Shown here: in pieces, positions 17,402 to 28,747 of the stretch | Layout of the letters: the number at the start of each line of letters is the position of its first letter | How positions within the stretch are numbered: position 1 is the first letter of the stretch | Assembly (NCBI GenBank): GCA_954871525.1 | Contig: OX940864.1 | Location: 16,796,001 to 16,860,000 of the forward strand | Source of the DNA: Parietaria judaica | Lineage: Eukaryota > Streptophyta > Magnoliopsida > Rosales > Urticaceae | DNA: 64,000 nt | Reading direction: 5' to 3' | Made by a program: the position numbers and the translations under genes | The notes under the pieces: model-generated | Seen by the model: only the letters and a program-made list of their open reading frames with translations | What the model was told of the DNA's origin: nothing | Databases searched by the model: none

Positions 17402-20400
17402 TCACTGGCTGCTGCAAAACGGTAAGAATCCCATGAACTCGTGATTGTGTATCATCCGAATGCTCGTCTCAATGCCAATGACACCTGAAAATTATATATT
17501 AATCAATCAGTCACCAAAACTAGGAAGATCTTGATGATCCACGTGACATTTTTGCATGCATGAAAGATACGAATGCTTAGTCTTACGTAAGAACAGTGAA
17601 GTGAAAAATTTACGTGAATATGATAATAACTAATAAGGGGTTAATTAGGGTTTGACTTTCATACCCATTGTGAGAGCACTGGCGAAGATGACACCAGAGA
17701 GAATGAAGACGATGAGTGAGGCTCTCCTGAGAATTGTGATGAGCTTTCTCACCAGAAATTGGCCCCAGAACCCAGCCAACACTGACACTCCCGTGAGATA
17801 TAAGGCTGCAACATATACAATTAAATATTAAACATTATATAATGAACATAATGTTATTTAAGCTTCAAGAGAGTGAGAACCAAGCAAGTTAAGCTTAGTG
17901 GTAACTCCACTACACCTCTATTCAAGAGGTCACGGGTTCAAACTCATAGGACTCAAATGAGTGCCCCATTCACATATTTGTAAACTTGGCCAATAGTGCC
18001 ACCCCCATTAGAAAAAAAAGCGCTTCAAGAGAGTGAGCTATAAGTTGATCGAAAATTATTTCATTATCTAATATATCATATTGACTATATACACGTGGAT
18101 TAAAAGTCGAAGTGATTGAGCATTTAAATTTGTATATATATTTGATGTACAACTATTCATATTGCTGTGAAAAAGAAAAAAAAATGTAAGATGAGATTAG
18201 GTAGTTGACAATCGAATAGCGAGAAAAATAAACAATTAACCGAAAAAAAAAACTACAAAATAAGACTAACAATAAGGCAAATAAAAGCTACTCTAATTTT
18301 TTATTTTATTTTTAAAATATTTTCATCTTAGATTGAAAATATAGGAAGATTTACCATAAGGAATTGGGAACCTCTTGAGGAGGTAAAACTCCACAACAGA
18401 CAGAGATGAAGAAAATGCCATCACAAATGTTGCTGTAGCACTAGCAACCTGCACATCAACCCAATTAAATTGATTCAAACTCAAAATAATTATAAGTCAA
18501 TAAAGCTAGATTCCCAAACAAATAATACCAAGGTTGGTTTTGATTCAACAAGATTCCAAAAGCATTTACATTATAATGTGAAAAATTAAATTATTGAAGT
18601 ACCCCACTGAACAATTTGATGGCTAGATCTTTGGTTGTCACATTACAGATCTCTAATAAATAACGCATTATCGTCCTTTCTAAATTCTTCAAACACAATC
18701 ATTAATAATTATATATTATGTGGAATAAATTTTGTGTACATTGAACCGCAAACTGCCATGTTCTTGTAAGTAATTGTAAGGAAGCATGTCTATATACTTA
18801 TAATGCTATATAAATAAGATTTCAAATTATATAATAATTGATAAATACCTAAAATATATTTTATTTTTATTTGGTAATTCACAATACTTATAATTAACAT
18901 GGTTTTACTTCTTCAACAAATTTCAAATATAATAATGTAACCAAAATTAACTCATTCCTAAAAAAAAAATTAAGGTAAAATATGAAGTTCCAAAATCTCG
19001 CAAAATAAGAGTTGAAACACAATAAAGAGAAAGCAAAAGTAGCATGACATGGAATTATATAAACAAAAAAATATTACAATGACTATAATTAAAAGGAAAA
19101 TAGCGGCATAAATATTCAAAGTCTTTAAAATATTGACATTAAATTCTCTTTTTTTTTTTGTGGCGAAAGTTACCAAACTCTTATTTTGTGTATTATGTCA
19201 TATTTTCTTCCAGAACCGCGCCACGTGTTATGTTTTTAAACTCATTAAATATACCATTGTTTATCATTGATAAATAAATTTAATTTTTTGATTAAAAATG
19301 GTATATTTAACAGGTTTTAAAACGTGACACGTGATGTGATTCGGGGCGGAAACATGAAGGAATACACAAAATAAGAGTTTGACAACTTTCGCCATCCAAA
19401 AAAAAGAATGAGAACTTAATGTCAATTTTCAAAGACTTTGGGTACTTATGTCGCCATTTTCCCCTAATTAAAACTACATAAAAAAGCGAAATTTATAAAC
19501 TGGTTTTTTCAAAACTGTTTAAAAACGTCCAAAAAAAGGGGAAGGGACCGGGCAATAAAAGTACCTGCGGAATGACACCGATCTCGAGGAGAAGAGGGCC
19601 GAGAATGAAGCCGCCTCCTGAGCCCAAAAGGCCTCCCACAGTGCCTCCCAAGATGCCACAAAGAGCGCAAAACGAAATGTGCAAAGCAGTCCATTCAATC
19701 GAAGCCTCACAAATATACTCCACATTGCCTGTGTTGACCCTCTTGTTGTTCTCTCTGTACAGCTTCACTGCTTCATATCCGAACACCCCAAGTGCTACAG
19801 GGAACTATATATATGCAACAAATATTATAAATCAATTATGATATTTTGTGACAAATAACTTAGGTATTGTACAATAGTAAATAAATGAGTGTGTCACGTA
19901 CTTGTAAGCAGAATAGGACCCAATACCATGTGCTGCAAACTTTCAGGTCATTCTGAAATAAGTACAAAAGTCTCAGTCCGGTGTGGTCCCTATGAATGTA
20001 CATTGTATATATATGGAGATCTAATAGCGGGTAATGTAGTAAAATTAGCGGTTATTTACTTAAGTTCCATTTGTTAAGGCTAAAGAACCAAGTTGCGTAA
20101 AAGCGTAGAGATTGTGTTTTCCGTCCCTATCATTCGCATTAGCTTATAGTGACTAGTGAAGTGTCATCGTATCCTCATTTACCACGTATCGTCATAATAA
20201 AAAACATGCAATAAAACGTGATAAATGGAAGTCCGATGGCACGTCACTACATACTAAAAATAAGGATTTAATGGAGATGAAAAACACAGACGCTACACTT
20301 TTACATAATTTAGGCACTTTAACATTTACAAATAGAATTTGAGTACATAGTCGCTAATTTTGCCAAAATTTCAATACATTTGCCGCGCTATTGGGCAATG

Positions 20401-20403
20401 TGG

Positions 20404-20437
<34 letters not shown>

Positions 20438-22157
20438 CCCAATATATATAGAGTGAGAGAGACTAACCTTGATGACTTGGAGAAGTAGGAAAGTAGCCCA
20501 AACAGAAACTAGTACCAATACCCTCTTCCACCTAAAGTTCATACATAGGATTTGCTACAATAAAACATAATTTGTTCTTTGATTAGTTGAATAATTGTGA
20601 CAGATGGGTCAACAAGTCAAACAATTTTAATTTACCATCCTTGATTTCTCTTCCGCAGGAATAAGTGGTTCATAATCCGTATCAATAAGAACTGCAAAAA
20701 AATAAAACTATTAATTTAATCAAAAAGAAAAATCAAATCAGATAAATTGCATCTACCAGTCTGCCTCACTCACGTTCTCCACGAGAATTCACAAAAGTAG
20801 ATTGCTGCCTTGCAGTTTCCTTCTGAAATAATATTAAATGTCCATACATAATATAGGTGGTTATTAAAAAATGTGCAAGCATAGTAATGAATAAAAAAAG
20901 ACAAATAAATTTTTAAAATAACAAAAAACCAACCTTCATAATTGTCTCATCTTTCCACATCTCAATTCCCCTATAGAACGATCTTGAAGAAGTCCCTAAT
21001 AGTAATACACCACAAATACATATAAAATAATTACAAGATCCATAAAGACACAAACTTTTTTCCTTTTAAGCCCCACCAAGTACAATAAAATACTTTTTAA
21101 ACCATAAATACACTAAATTTTTGTTCTCTCTTTTAAGCTAGTAGACAACTCATAACTCACGAGTCACAATAATGTCAATAACAAATAACTCAACCGGTTC
21201 AACTCTTAAACTTGTACACTTGAAGTTCAAAGTTTAAGAGCCTGGCAGGGTCCGCCGAGTGCGCCCTGTCGGTTGCTCGGGTTTTCGGACTAGCCAGACC
21301 ATTTTCCACAGAAAGCCGTATCGTTTTACTTCAACCGGTGTTATCCCATACACCCGCCACACCGAAAAACAAATCGAAAAAGACCCACCAGTTAAAATAA
21401 AGGTCATAATAAGAGGACTGACCCAAGAAGAGAATGATGATGAGGACAGTGATGAGCCAATAGGGAAAAACGACACTCAAAGCCACACCGAGAGTGATTC
21501 CAAGCATGAGCATGGGCTGAAACAGAAGAGCCAAGTCGTAGTCCAAGATCGGCACCTCCTTCGTCGGGTGAGGCACTCTCAGATTGTACCACACCGACGA
21601 CACCGAAGCCCCCATAATCATACCTACAATCAAAACACACCACAAAAGACTCAGTCTTTTGCCGAATAAAAAATACGCAAAAATCCAAAACTAAATCCCA
21701 AAGAACCTATCTCAAAAAGGTTCCATTCAAATTTATTTTTAAAAAAATCCCTACACTTGGAAATTGCTGCTGCAGATTTCGTGTCGAAACCGACGATGAG
21801 AGTGAGCATAGGCACGAATATGCCGCCTCCTCCGACGCCACCGACCGTGCCACACGCGGATCCCAAGAACCCTATCAATGTCGCCAACACAATTCTCCAA
21901 CTGAACTCCAAATCCTAGTAAAATACAGATAAATCAGTCACGTAATTTACGTACATATATATAAATACACATATGAACGATATTTATATACGTACGGGCC
22001 AGACAAGCTCTTCTGTTTGGAGGGCAAGGGGGTTCGGCGACGACAAGAGATACTTGCTGCTGGGATTGTTGTCGTTTCTGTTCATGAAGAAGACTGAGAG
22101 AATGGCGGCGGAGAAGCCTGTGAGGAGGTAGATGACCAGGCCTCTGGTTTTCGCCAT
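17402..22157 (-). CDS. TauE/SafE family membrane protein
   Basis: Putative anion transporter; bacterial members export sulfite or sulfoacetate, while the substrate of plant members is unproven. Twelve exons: 21996-22157, 21755-21914, 21423-21623, 20934-20995, 20774-20822, 20636-20691, 20468-20554, 19902-19952, 19565-19804, 18355-18448, 17665-17805 and 17402-17484, 461 residues in all, with GT-AG introns and consistent phase. An N-terminal hydrophobic segment (residues 7-25) is followed by two related halves, each with a glycine-rich signature: [18 protein letters not shown], and later [20 protein letters not shown]. This is the usual TauE duplication. Several further hydrophobic segments are seen, e.g. 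[15 protein letters not shown]. The start is the ATG giving [24 protein letters not shown] and foldback insertions in introns leave coding intact. Confidence 0.93.
17877..18021 (+). mobile_element. tRNA-derived SINE, internally shortened copy (intron 10 of TauE/SafE)
   Basis: Flanked by a perfect 16-bp target duplication GCTTCAAGAGAGTGAG (17861-17876 and 18022-18037). Same head as the copy at 16768 (AGTGGTAA, then CACTACACCTCTATTCAAGA), and an A-rich end. It lacks about 65 nt present in the longer copy between GTGCCACC and the poly-A. Confidence 0.9.
19085..19468. mobile_element. Foldback MITE in intron 9 of TauE/SafE
   Basis: The two halves are near-perfect inverted copies. The left half has GGAAAATAGCGGCATAA, CAAAGTCTTT, CCAAACTCTTATTTTGTGTA and CCACGTGTTA; the right half has the reverse complements up to CCATTTTCCCCTAATTA. 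A transcript would fold into a hairpin of about 380 nt. Confidence 0.7.
20406..20436. repeat. AAT microsatellite in TauE/SafE intron 7
   Basis: About ten ATA/AAT units between exons 7 and 8. Confidence 0.9.
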
Positions 22158-22243
22158 GTTTATTGATCGAAGCTCGAGACCTGGAGAGAGATTGGAGGGG
22201 GGTTATGGTGTTTGTGGTCGTGTAGGAGAGAGAGAGAGAATGT

Positions 22244-22254
22244 GGTTTATATAG
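22244..22254 (-). promoter_or_regulatory. TATA box of TauE/SafE gene
   Basis: CTATATAAACC on the minus strand, about 90 bp upstream of the ATG, followed by a CT-rich 5' leader. Confidence 0.55.
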
Positions 22255-22421
22255 AAATATATGGTGATCTGATAACTGAGGGTGAGATTCGATGAATTAA
22301 TAAAAATCATGAAAATAGAGAGAGGCAGAAGAGGAAATTGTCGTGTTCTTGGTAGCGAAAAGAATATGGCAATCTAGTTATTATTCAGCACCGCATTTAA
22401 TTATTACTATTAAAAAAAATA

Positions 22422-23428
22422 GGGTAAACTGCGGCTAATGTACCCAATGTTTGATTCGCTGCGGATTATGTACCCAATGTTTATTTCCGTTAGATTTTTC
22501 ATCCATTCCGTCACTTGACCGTTAACCAGTGCCACGTCAGCTCTACCTAAGCACCCACATGGCGTTGATTCCTCCAATCGCAACCTGCCACGTGTCATGT
22601 GGCATTGCAAAATTGTAAAAAAATTTGTGCTAGGTGGGAATTGAACCCATGACCTCTACGTTATTGAGCTTACACTCAACCACTTGAACCATTGTCACTT
22701 CTTGTCATTTAATGGTACACATAAATATTTATATAAACAACTTGTACATAAGTTGTAACATGTTTAAAATATAAAATGTAAACCTATTATTTCTACCATA
22801 TATATACGTAATGGCTGCTAATCATGTAAACCTTTATTATTCTATTCCTCTACTTTTTGAGTGCTTAATCATATAAACCTCCAAAACAATATATTTCTAC
22901 CATATATATTCCTCAAAAAGTAGAGGAATAGAATAATAAAGGTTTATATGATTAGCAGCCCTTACGTATATGTATATGGTAGAAATAATAGGTTTACATT
23001 TTACATTTTAAACATGTTATATTTTAAATATGTTACAACTTATGTACATGTTGTTTATATAAATATTTATATGTACCATTAAATGACAAGAAATGATAAT
23101 GGTTTAAGTGGTTGAGTGTAAGCTCAACAAAGTAGAAGTCATGAGTTCGATTCCTACCCAGCCCAATTTTTTTTGCAATTTTACAATGCCACATGACACG
23201 TGGTAGGTCGTGATTGGAGGAATCAGCGCCACGTGGGTGCTTAGGTGGAGCTGACGTGGCACTGGTTAACGGTCAAGTAACGGAATGGATGAAAAATCTA
23301 ACGGAAATAAACATTGGGTACATAAGCCGCAACGAATCAAACATTGGGTACATTAGCCGTCGAAAATAAACATTGGGTACATAATCCGCAGCGAATCAAA
23401 CATTGGGTACATTAGCCGCAGTTTACTC
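22422..23428. mobile_element. 1-kb foldback element with two tRNA-like sequences
   Basis: Left (about 22422-22865) and right (about 22905-23428) arms are inverted copies of each other, starting GGGTAAACTGCGGCTAATGT and ending in its complement with GAGTAAAC. The right arm has an extra copy of a unit of about 65 bp holding AAACATTGGGTACAT. Each arm holds a tRNA-like segment with A-box-like and B-box-like motifs (left, minus strand, about 22705-22625, with GGGTTCAATTCCCACC; right, plus strand, about 23090-23165, with GAGTTCGATTCCTACC). A 9-bp AAAAAAATA flanks both ends, consistent with a Mutator-like insertion but low in complexity. Confidence 0.75.
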
Positions 23429-23878
23429 AAAAAAATATCAATAATATAGTAAGTTTGACCCAATTTTTTTTTAAATCAATTTACCCCCGAACTTTATTAT
23501 TATGTCTCATTTGCGCCTTTTTTTTATATATATATTTAATTATTTATGAATCAATTTGTCATCTTAACTTTTAATCTATGTCGAAATCCTCCATATTCTT
23601 TAAAAGCATTAAGGAAATAATTGTTTTTATAAAGTTTATTATCGCATAAACGCTTAATGTTTTAATTTTTGTAGTGGCATACACTTCATTTTTTTACAAT
23701 CAAATTTTTCGATGTCAATTATATTGCTTCACTTCAAGATTTTATTTACATTTTTAACACACTTTTTTTTTTACTGACAGGACATTTAAGAAGTTAATAA
23801 AATTTAAAAAGATGTAAAATAATGAACATCGAAAATTTTAACAATAAAAAAATTGAGTCTATTCCACTATAAAAATCA

Positions 23879-23974
23879 AATGTGACTTTGGGTATTTTTG
23901 CCACCACTTTTAAACTTTGGGTACACGAGGGGTTCTTTGACCAAACTTTGAGTATTTTTGTCGTCATTAACCCT
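23879..23974. repeat. Dispersed element terminus, copy 2
   Basis: Same segment as 15397-15513: ACTTTGGGTATTTTTGCCAC, then GGTTCTTTGACCAAACTTT and GTCATTAACCC. Confidence 0.6.
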
Positions 23975-24925
23975 ATTAAATACTTACATGTTATTAACCA
24001 TTTATAATATGAGTATATGACGCGAGACTTCATCTATGACAGATGATGGGAAGTGAATCATTTAACAGAAAAGGGGCTTTTAATACAAATTAAAAAATTC
24101 GAAGGATTGACTAATTCAAAATTTCAGTGGTCAAAAGTTCACTTAATATATAAATTCAAAGAGTATTAGCCATAATTGGCCTTAATTATTATTTTTTAAA
24201 GAATGAAACCTTATAAAAACATGTGTCAAAACTACCATGCATGAATCCATGAAAGGGGAAATAATTGTTACCAAAGAGAATGTTTGATTCTTTTTTATCA
24301 AAATTTTGAATGTTAATTATTTTTGTTCGCTTCATATTTCATTTACTTTTTAAATTTATTTAAGAGATTTTTTTATGTTTCGTTAAGTAGTCTTTTATTA
24401 AAGAGATTTTTTTATGTTCCGTTAAGTCTTGAATACGTGTTATTTTTAATAAAAATTCACACATTTATTTAGTACTGATTAGACTTTAAACAAGTAAATG
24501 AAATGCTAAAAGAGAAATAATGTAGTGGACGCCTTCTATTCCATTGTAAAATCAAAATATTAAATACTCACATTTGTTATTAAGCCTTTATAATATGACG
24601 TAAATGACGAATTTTTAAACTTCCTCTACGACAGATGACGGGAAGTGAAACATTTAACATAGAAGGGACTTCTGATACAAATTAAAAAAATTCGAAGGAT
24701 TGACTAATTCAAAATCTCAGTGGTCAATGTCCACTAAAACAAAGTTAAGACTTAAGAGTGTAAAATAATAAATGTACAAATCCAAAGATAGTAGCCATAT
24801 TTGGCCTTAAATTATTATTTTCTAAAAAATGAAACCTTATAAAAACATGTGTCACAAGTCACAACTCACATCACATGCATGAATCCTTGATAAGGGAGTT
24901 AGTTGCTACCGAATTGAGAATGTTT
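23975..24925. repeat. Diverged direct duplication, two copies
   Basis: About 23975-24293 and 24559-24925 share ATTCGAAGGATTGACTAATT, CAGTGGTCAA, ATGAAACCTTATAAAAACAT and GCATGAATCC in the same order. No coding seen. Confidence 0.7.
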
Positions 24926-25957
24926 GATATTTTTATTTTTTATGTCTTTCCATTGTTTGATAATTAAGAGGAGAATTTCAATGGGAAGACTAGAATTGAC
25001 TAATCTCATTTTAAGAAGTTAAACAAAAAGAGGAAAAAGAATTAAGCCTGGATTAATGAGATTGCATTTCCAAGTAATATGATTTAATATAAATATAGGT
25101 TAAAAAAATTAAACTTAAAAGTTAAAAACTACTAACTTGGTCAATTTCGTGAGATTCGCTCGTGGCCAATTAATTATATCTTCGTAAAGATGGGAACTTA
25201 TAAAAAAATAAAAATAAAATAAAAAATAATACTGTAAAACTACTATTAACTTTTTTTTACAAATTATTTGTAAGGAAATCGTGATAATAATTATTTAATT
25301 TCCCATTTACAAGGTAGAATCTAGAATGACTCAAAAACATATTCTTCCAACGTCATTTTCCTATTTTTATTATGATTTTCGGAGCTTACTGTGTGGTTTT
25401 TAAATCATATATCTAATATCACACGTCTCTTAAAAATACAAAGATCTCTTACAATTATACCTAGTGTCGTTAGTGTTTTAAAGACCGCTTACTACAAATC
25501 GTCTGAAAATATTATTTACGGGAATAAAATAACAATATAAATATATTTTTGGGTTTTTGTTATAAAAAAAATACCGATTAAGCTGATTTAATTTTATAAG
25601 TAAAAAAGCTAAACCGATAAGTAGTAAAAATAATATGTAAATCTACTAATAAAAAATACTAATTACTAATAAAGTTAATTAAACTTTAAAATATTATTTT
25701 TATTGGCATCCCGTCATATAGTATTGTATTTATGTAGCAGTAAAAATAAATTAATATTTAATGTCTATTTATAAACTTCAAAATAACTTTGCATCAATAT
25801 TATTTACAACTTTAAGTAAAACGTGGATTTATGTGGAAAAGTAATAAACATCAAAATCAAGTATCAAATCAATCAACAATAACTAGAAAAAATCACAAAG
25901 TCCAAAAAGTTAATAGTCATAAAAAATAAAATAAATACTAAAAGGACAACTTTAATA
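24926..25957. other. Intergenic AT-rich DNA
   Basis: No gene, repeat or structure recognised. Confidence 0.5.
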
Positions 25958-25965
25958 TAATCAAC

Positions 25966-26967
25966 CAAGGTTCAACTTACCGATATTGTCGATAAATCGG
26001 TTACCGTTTTCGACGGATTAATCGATAGCTTACCGATTAACCGACGGAAAACTTATAATACTGTAGCTTACCGATTACCGATACTTTTCGAAGATTATCG
26101 ACGGATTATCGACACTTTTCGATACTTTTCTATGGAAAACTTACAAAATATTTTTATAATATCATACCACAAAACATATGTAAATAAAGTCATATCACAC
26201 ATATAATTTCATCACTAGTCTCAAATCTAAAACACTAATATTAAGTCACTTTATTAGTTTAAGTGTATAATATTAAGTCACTTTATTAGTTTAAGTGTAT
26301 AATATTAAGTCAAATTATTATGTGAAATGAATATGTATGTTAATTAAGTGTGTAATATTAAGTGAATATGCATGTTAATTGTATATGTATGTTAACAAAT
26401 TTAATATTAGTTGAAGTGTATAATATTAAATGAATATACATATTAAATGTATATGTATGTTAGGTGAAGTTAATATGTATGTTAAGTGTATAATATTATT
26501 TGAAGTGTGTAATATTAAGTTAAATTATTAGGTGAAGTGTATGTGTATGTTAAGTGTGAATGTGTGATATTAGTTGAATAACAAAAAGTCCCACATTGAT
26601 AGATGACAAGAGTTTGGTGATGTTTATATACCAAATATTAGGGACAAGGGCTTGGGCCCTTTGGGTCATAGGATTTTGTGGATGGGGGAGGACTCACACA
26701 AATGTTACACCACCACACGCGCGCGCCGCCGCCGCCGTCCGATCGGACGGGGTGAGGTGCTCTTGTGTGAGTTTAATTGGTATTTTTGCCGCGAATTTTT
26801 TTTCATTTAACCGAAAAGTACCTATTTTTTACACGCATTTTGTCGAAAATCGGTTGGAAAAGGTTTTATCGAAAAGCTCGATAATCGTCGAAAAGTATAT
26901 AAAACGATAAGTATTAGAACCGGTAACTACCGAAAATCGGCGATTATCGTCGAAAATGCGAACCTTG
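25966..26967. mobile_element. Non-autonomous hAT-like element with internal tandem array
   Basis: Terminal inverted repeat CAAGGTTC...GAACCTTG, flanked by TAATCAAC (25958-25965) and TAATCAAG (26968-26975), an 8-bp duplication with one mismatch, as for hAT. Subterminal regions are dense in short motifs such as TACCGATTA, GATTATCG and TCGAAAA. The middle (about 26240-26580) is a degenerate array built on TTAAGTGTATAATATTA and TATGTATGTTAA. A GC-rich stretch at 26715-26755 contains CGCGCGCGCC and GCCGCCGCCG. A second, diverged copy starts at 63319. No transposase. Confidence 0.75.
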
Positions 26968-27319
26968 TAATCAAGTATTGAAAGGAGGACAACTTCATCT
27001 TCTTCCTCCCACCTACCTAATGTTCTGCAAGTTTTCTTTTTCTTCTTCTTCTATTCATCTTCTTCCCAGGATGATTAAAAAAAATACAAAAATAAAGAGA
27101 CAATACATAATGCTATTGTCACATAAAAATAGGGGGGTCAATAGTTTAAGTTAAACACAATATAAAACCGTGAAGGGATCAATCTCTATTAGCTCAAAAA
27201 ATGAAGGGGGGGGGCGACGGCCACTCTACTGTTGGCCGCAGTTCCGCCCCTGATTATACCTTCGAATTTGTTTCACAAACACGTGCAGGCCTGAACACGT
27301 GTATGATTATGTGTATTGT

Positions 27320-28253
27320 AAGGGACGGAACTAGGAATTAGCCTAGGGGGTGACGAAAAAAAGGACATAAAATATTATAATATAAGCTCGGCGAACTCCA
27401 TGTAACAATGATAGAACCCGGTTGAACAAATATGATTGATAACTTAGATATTGTCTTTCTACTTCCTAAGCTGATTTGGACCCAACTTAATATAAGCTCG
27501 GCGAATTTCATCACGCTTATTGGTTAGATACTTCCAAATTTTTGGACGTAAAACCGAGTCACGTTCTACTTTGCCGATATCAAAATCAACATCAACTTCG
27601 ACTCTTCCTAACTTTGACACACGATGGTATTCAATTGTGGGCACTTGAATTGGCGTAACAACATTTTTTTTATTAAAAAATAATCAACTATCGGTATTTT
27701 CACAGAACCAACCCAATTTAGTTTTTACATCCTATAAATAATCTATCATATCTGACTAAATAAATTCAACCAAAAATTATTCTCTAATCATAATTAAGTA
27801 ATATCACAGTATTGCTGGTTTACTTTGATAATGAGAACGATAAGGCTAACTGCTAAGGAGGCAAGACGGCAATGATGGAACGAGATGACCGATGCAATAT
27901 GAAAATAAAACCCGAACGAAAGAAGACTTTGCTGAAAAGGATGATATGATTTAATTATATCAAGATAGTGCGAGGAAGATTTGAAGCTGGACCGTGTGCT
28001 TCCCTAGAGACGGAGGAAAAGAGTCACCGTGAGAGGAGTCGGAGGAAGGAATGAACGAGGGCTGCAATTGGAATCTGTAGTTCTTCCACTTCTATTGCCC
28101 TTAATGTGGCAAGGCCACTTTCCCTCCATTCTTTTACACACTTTTACATCAACTTTTTTTTTATTAATATAATGATATATAATAAAAAAAATTCTTTGCT
28201 GAAAAGTTGGGGGTGACATTTGTCACCCCCACTACCTAATAGTTCTGTCCCTG
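27320..28253. mobile_element. hAT element remnant of the TTF-finger type
   Basis: Ends AAGGGACGGAACTA and, at the right, the complement of CAGGGACAGAACTA. The 8-bp duplication TGTATTGT is perfect (27312-27319 and 28254-28261). Inside lies a transposase fragment (27459-27644, minus). Just outside, 27240-27254 has GCAGTTCCGCCCCTG, which looks like the right terminus of another member of the family. Confidence 0.75.
27459..27644 (-). pseudogene. hAT transposase N-terminal fragment (TTF-type)
   Basis: The reading frame contains LRPKIWKYLTNKRDEIRRAY followed by IKLGPNQ. This resembles the conserved LRP-I-Y-NQRDEIRRAY-GP stretch before the TTF-type zinc finger of plant hAT transposases (DUF4371/HAT-dimerisation family). 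Only about 60 residues remain; the finger and catalytic core are missing. Confidence 0.65.
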
Positions 28254-28424
28254 TGTATTGTATAGATTTTATTGAATAAAAAAGTATGTCTCATGCAACG
28301 ATGGCAGGTTCGGCTAAGTAACTTGAGAGACTTTTGGGTTTAAAGGAATATATTAAATTTATTTAAATTAATATGAATTTTTATTAAAATACAATATAAT
28401 ACGAGATATTATATATATACTCTG

Positions 28425-28747
28425 GCCACGTGGACAAACATGGGTTGCTGACATAACAATTTTTGCCATGTGGACGAGCCTACATCAGCCTCGTTTACGA
28501 CAAAATAAAAAAATTAAACCCCTAATTAATACTGTTTAATACAACTAATTGAACCCCTAATGATTACACTTAACAAAACAAATTTGTCCATGTGGCCACA
28601 GTTAACGGGTTAGTTAACGGCATTACGAGAATAGAGTGGTCAACTCGCTAAATACAACTTTGGGTATTTTTGGCACCACTTTTAAACTTTAGGTACACGA
28701 AGGGTTCTTTGACCAAACTTTCAGTATTTTCGCCATCATTAACCCTA
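28425..28747. repeat. Dispersed element, copy 3
   Basis: Its right part (28635-28747) matches 15397-15513. Its left part (GGCCACGTGG, then GGGTTGCTGACAT and TTGCCATGTGGACGA) is similar to the complement of 15310-15360, so the copies are rearranged relative to each other. Confidence 0.55.

Noticed and set aside
22410..22610. 66-codon minus-strand frame
   Set aside because: It falls inside the terminal repeat of the foldback element.
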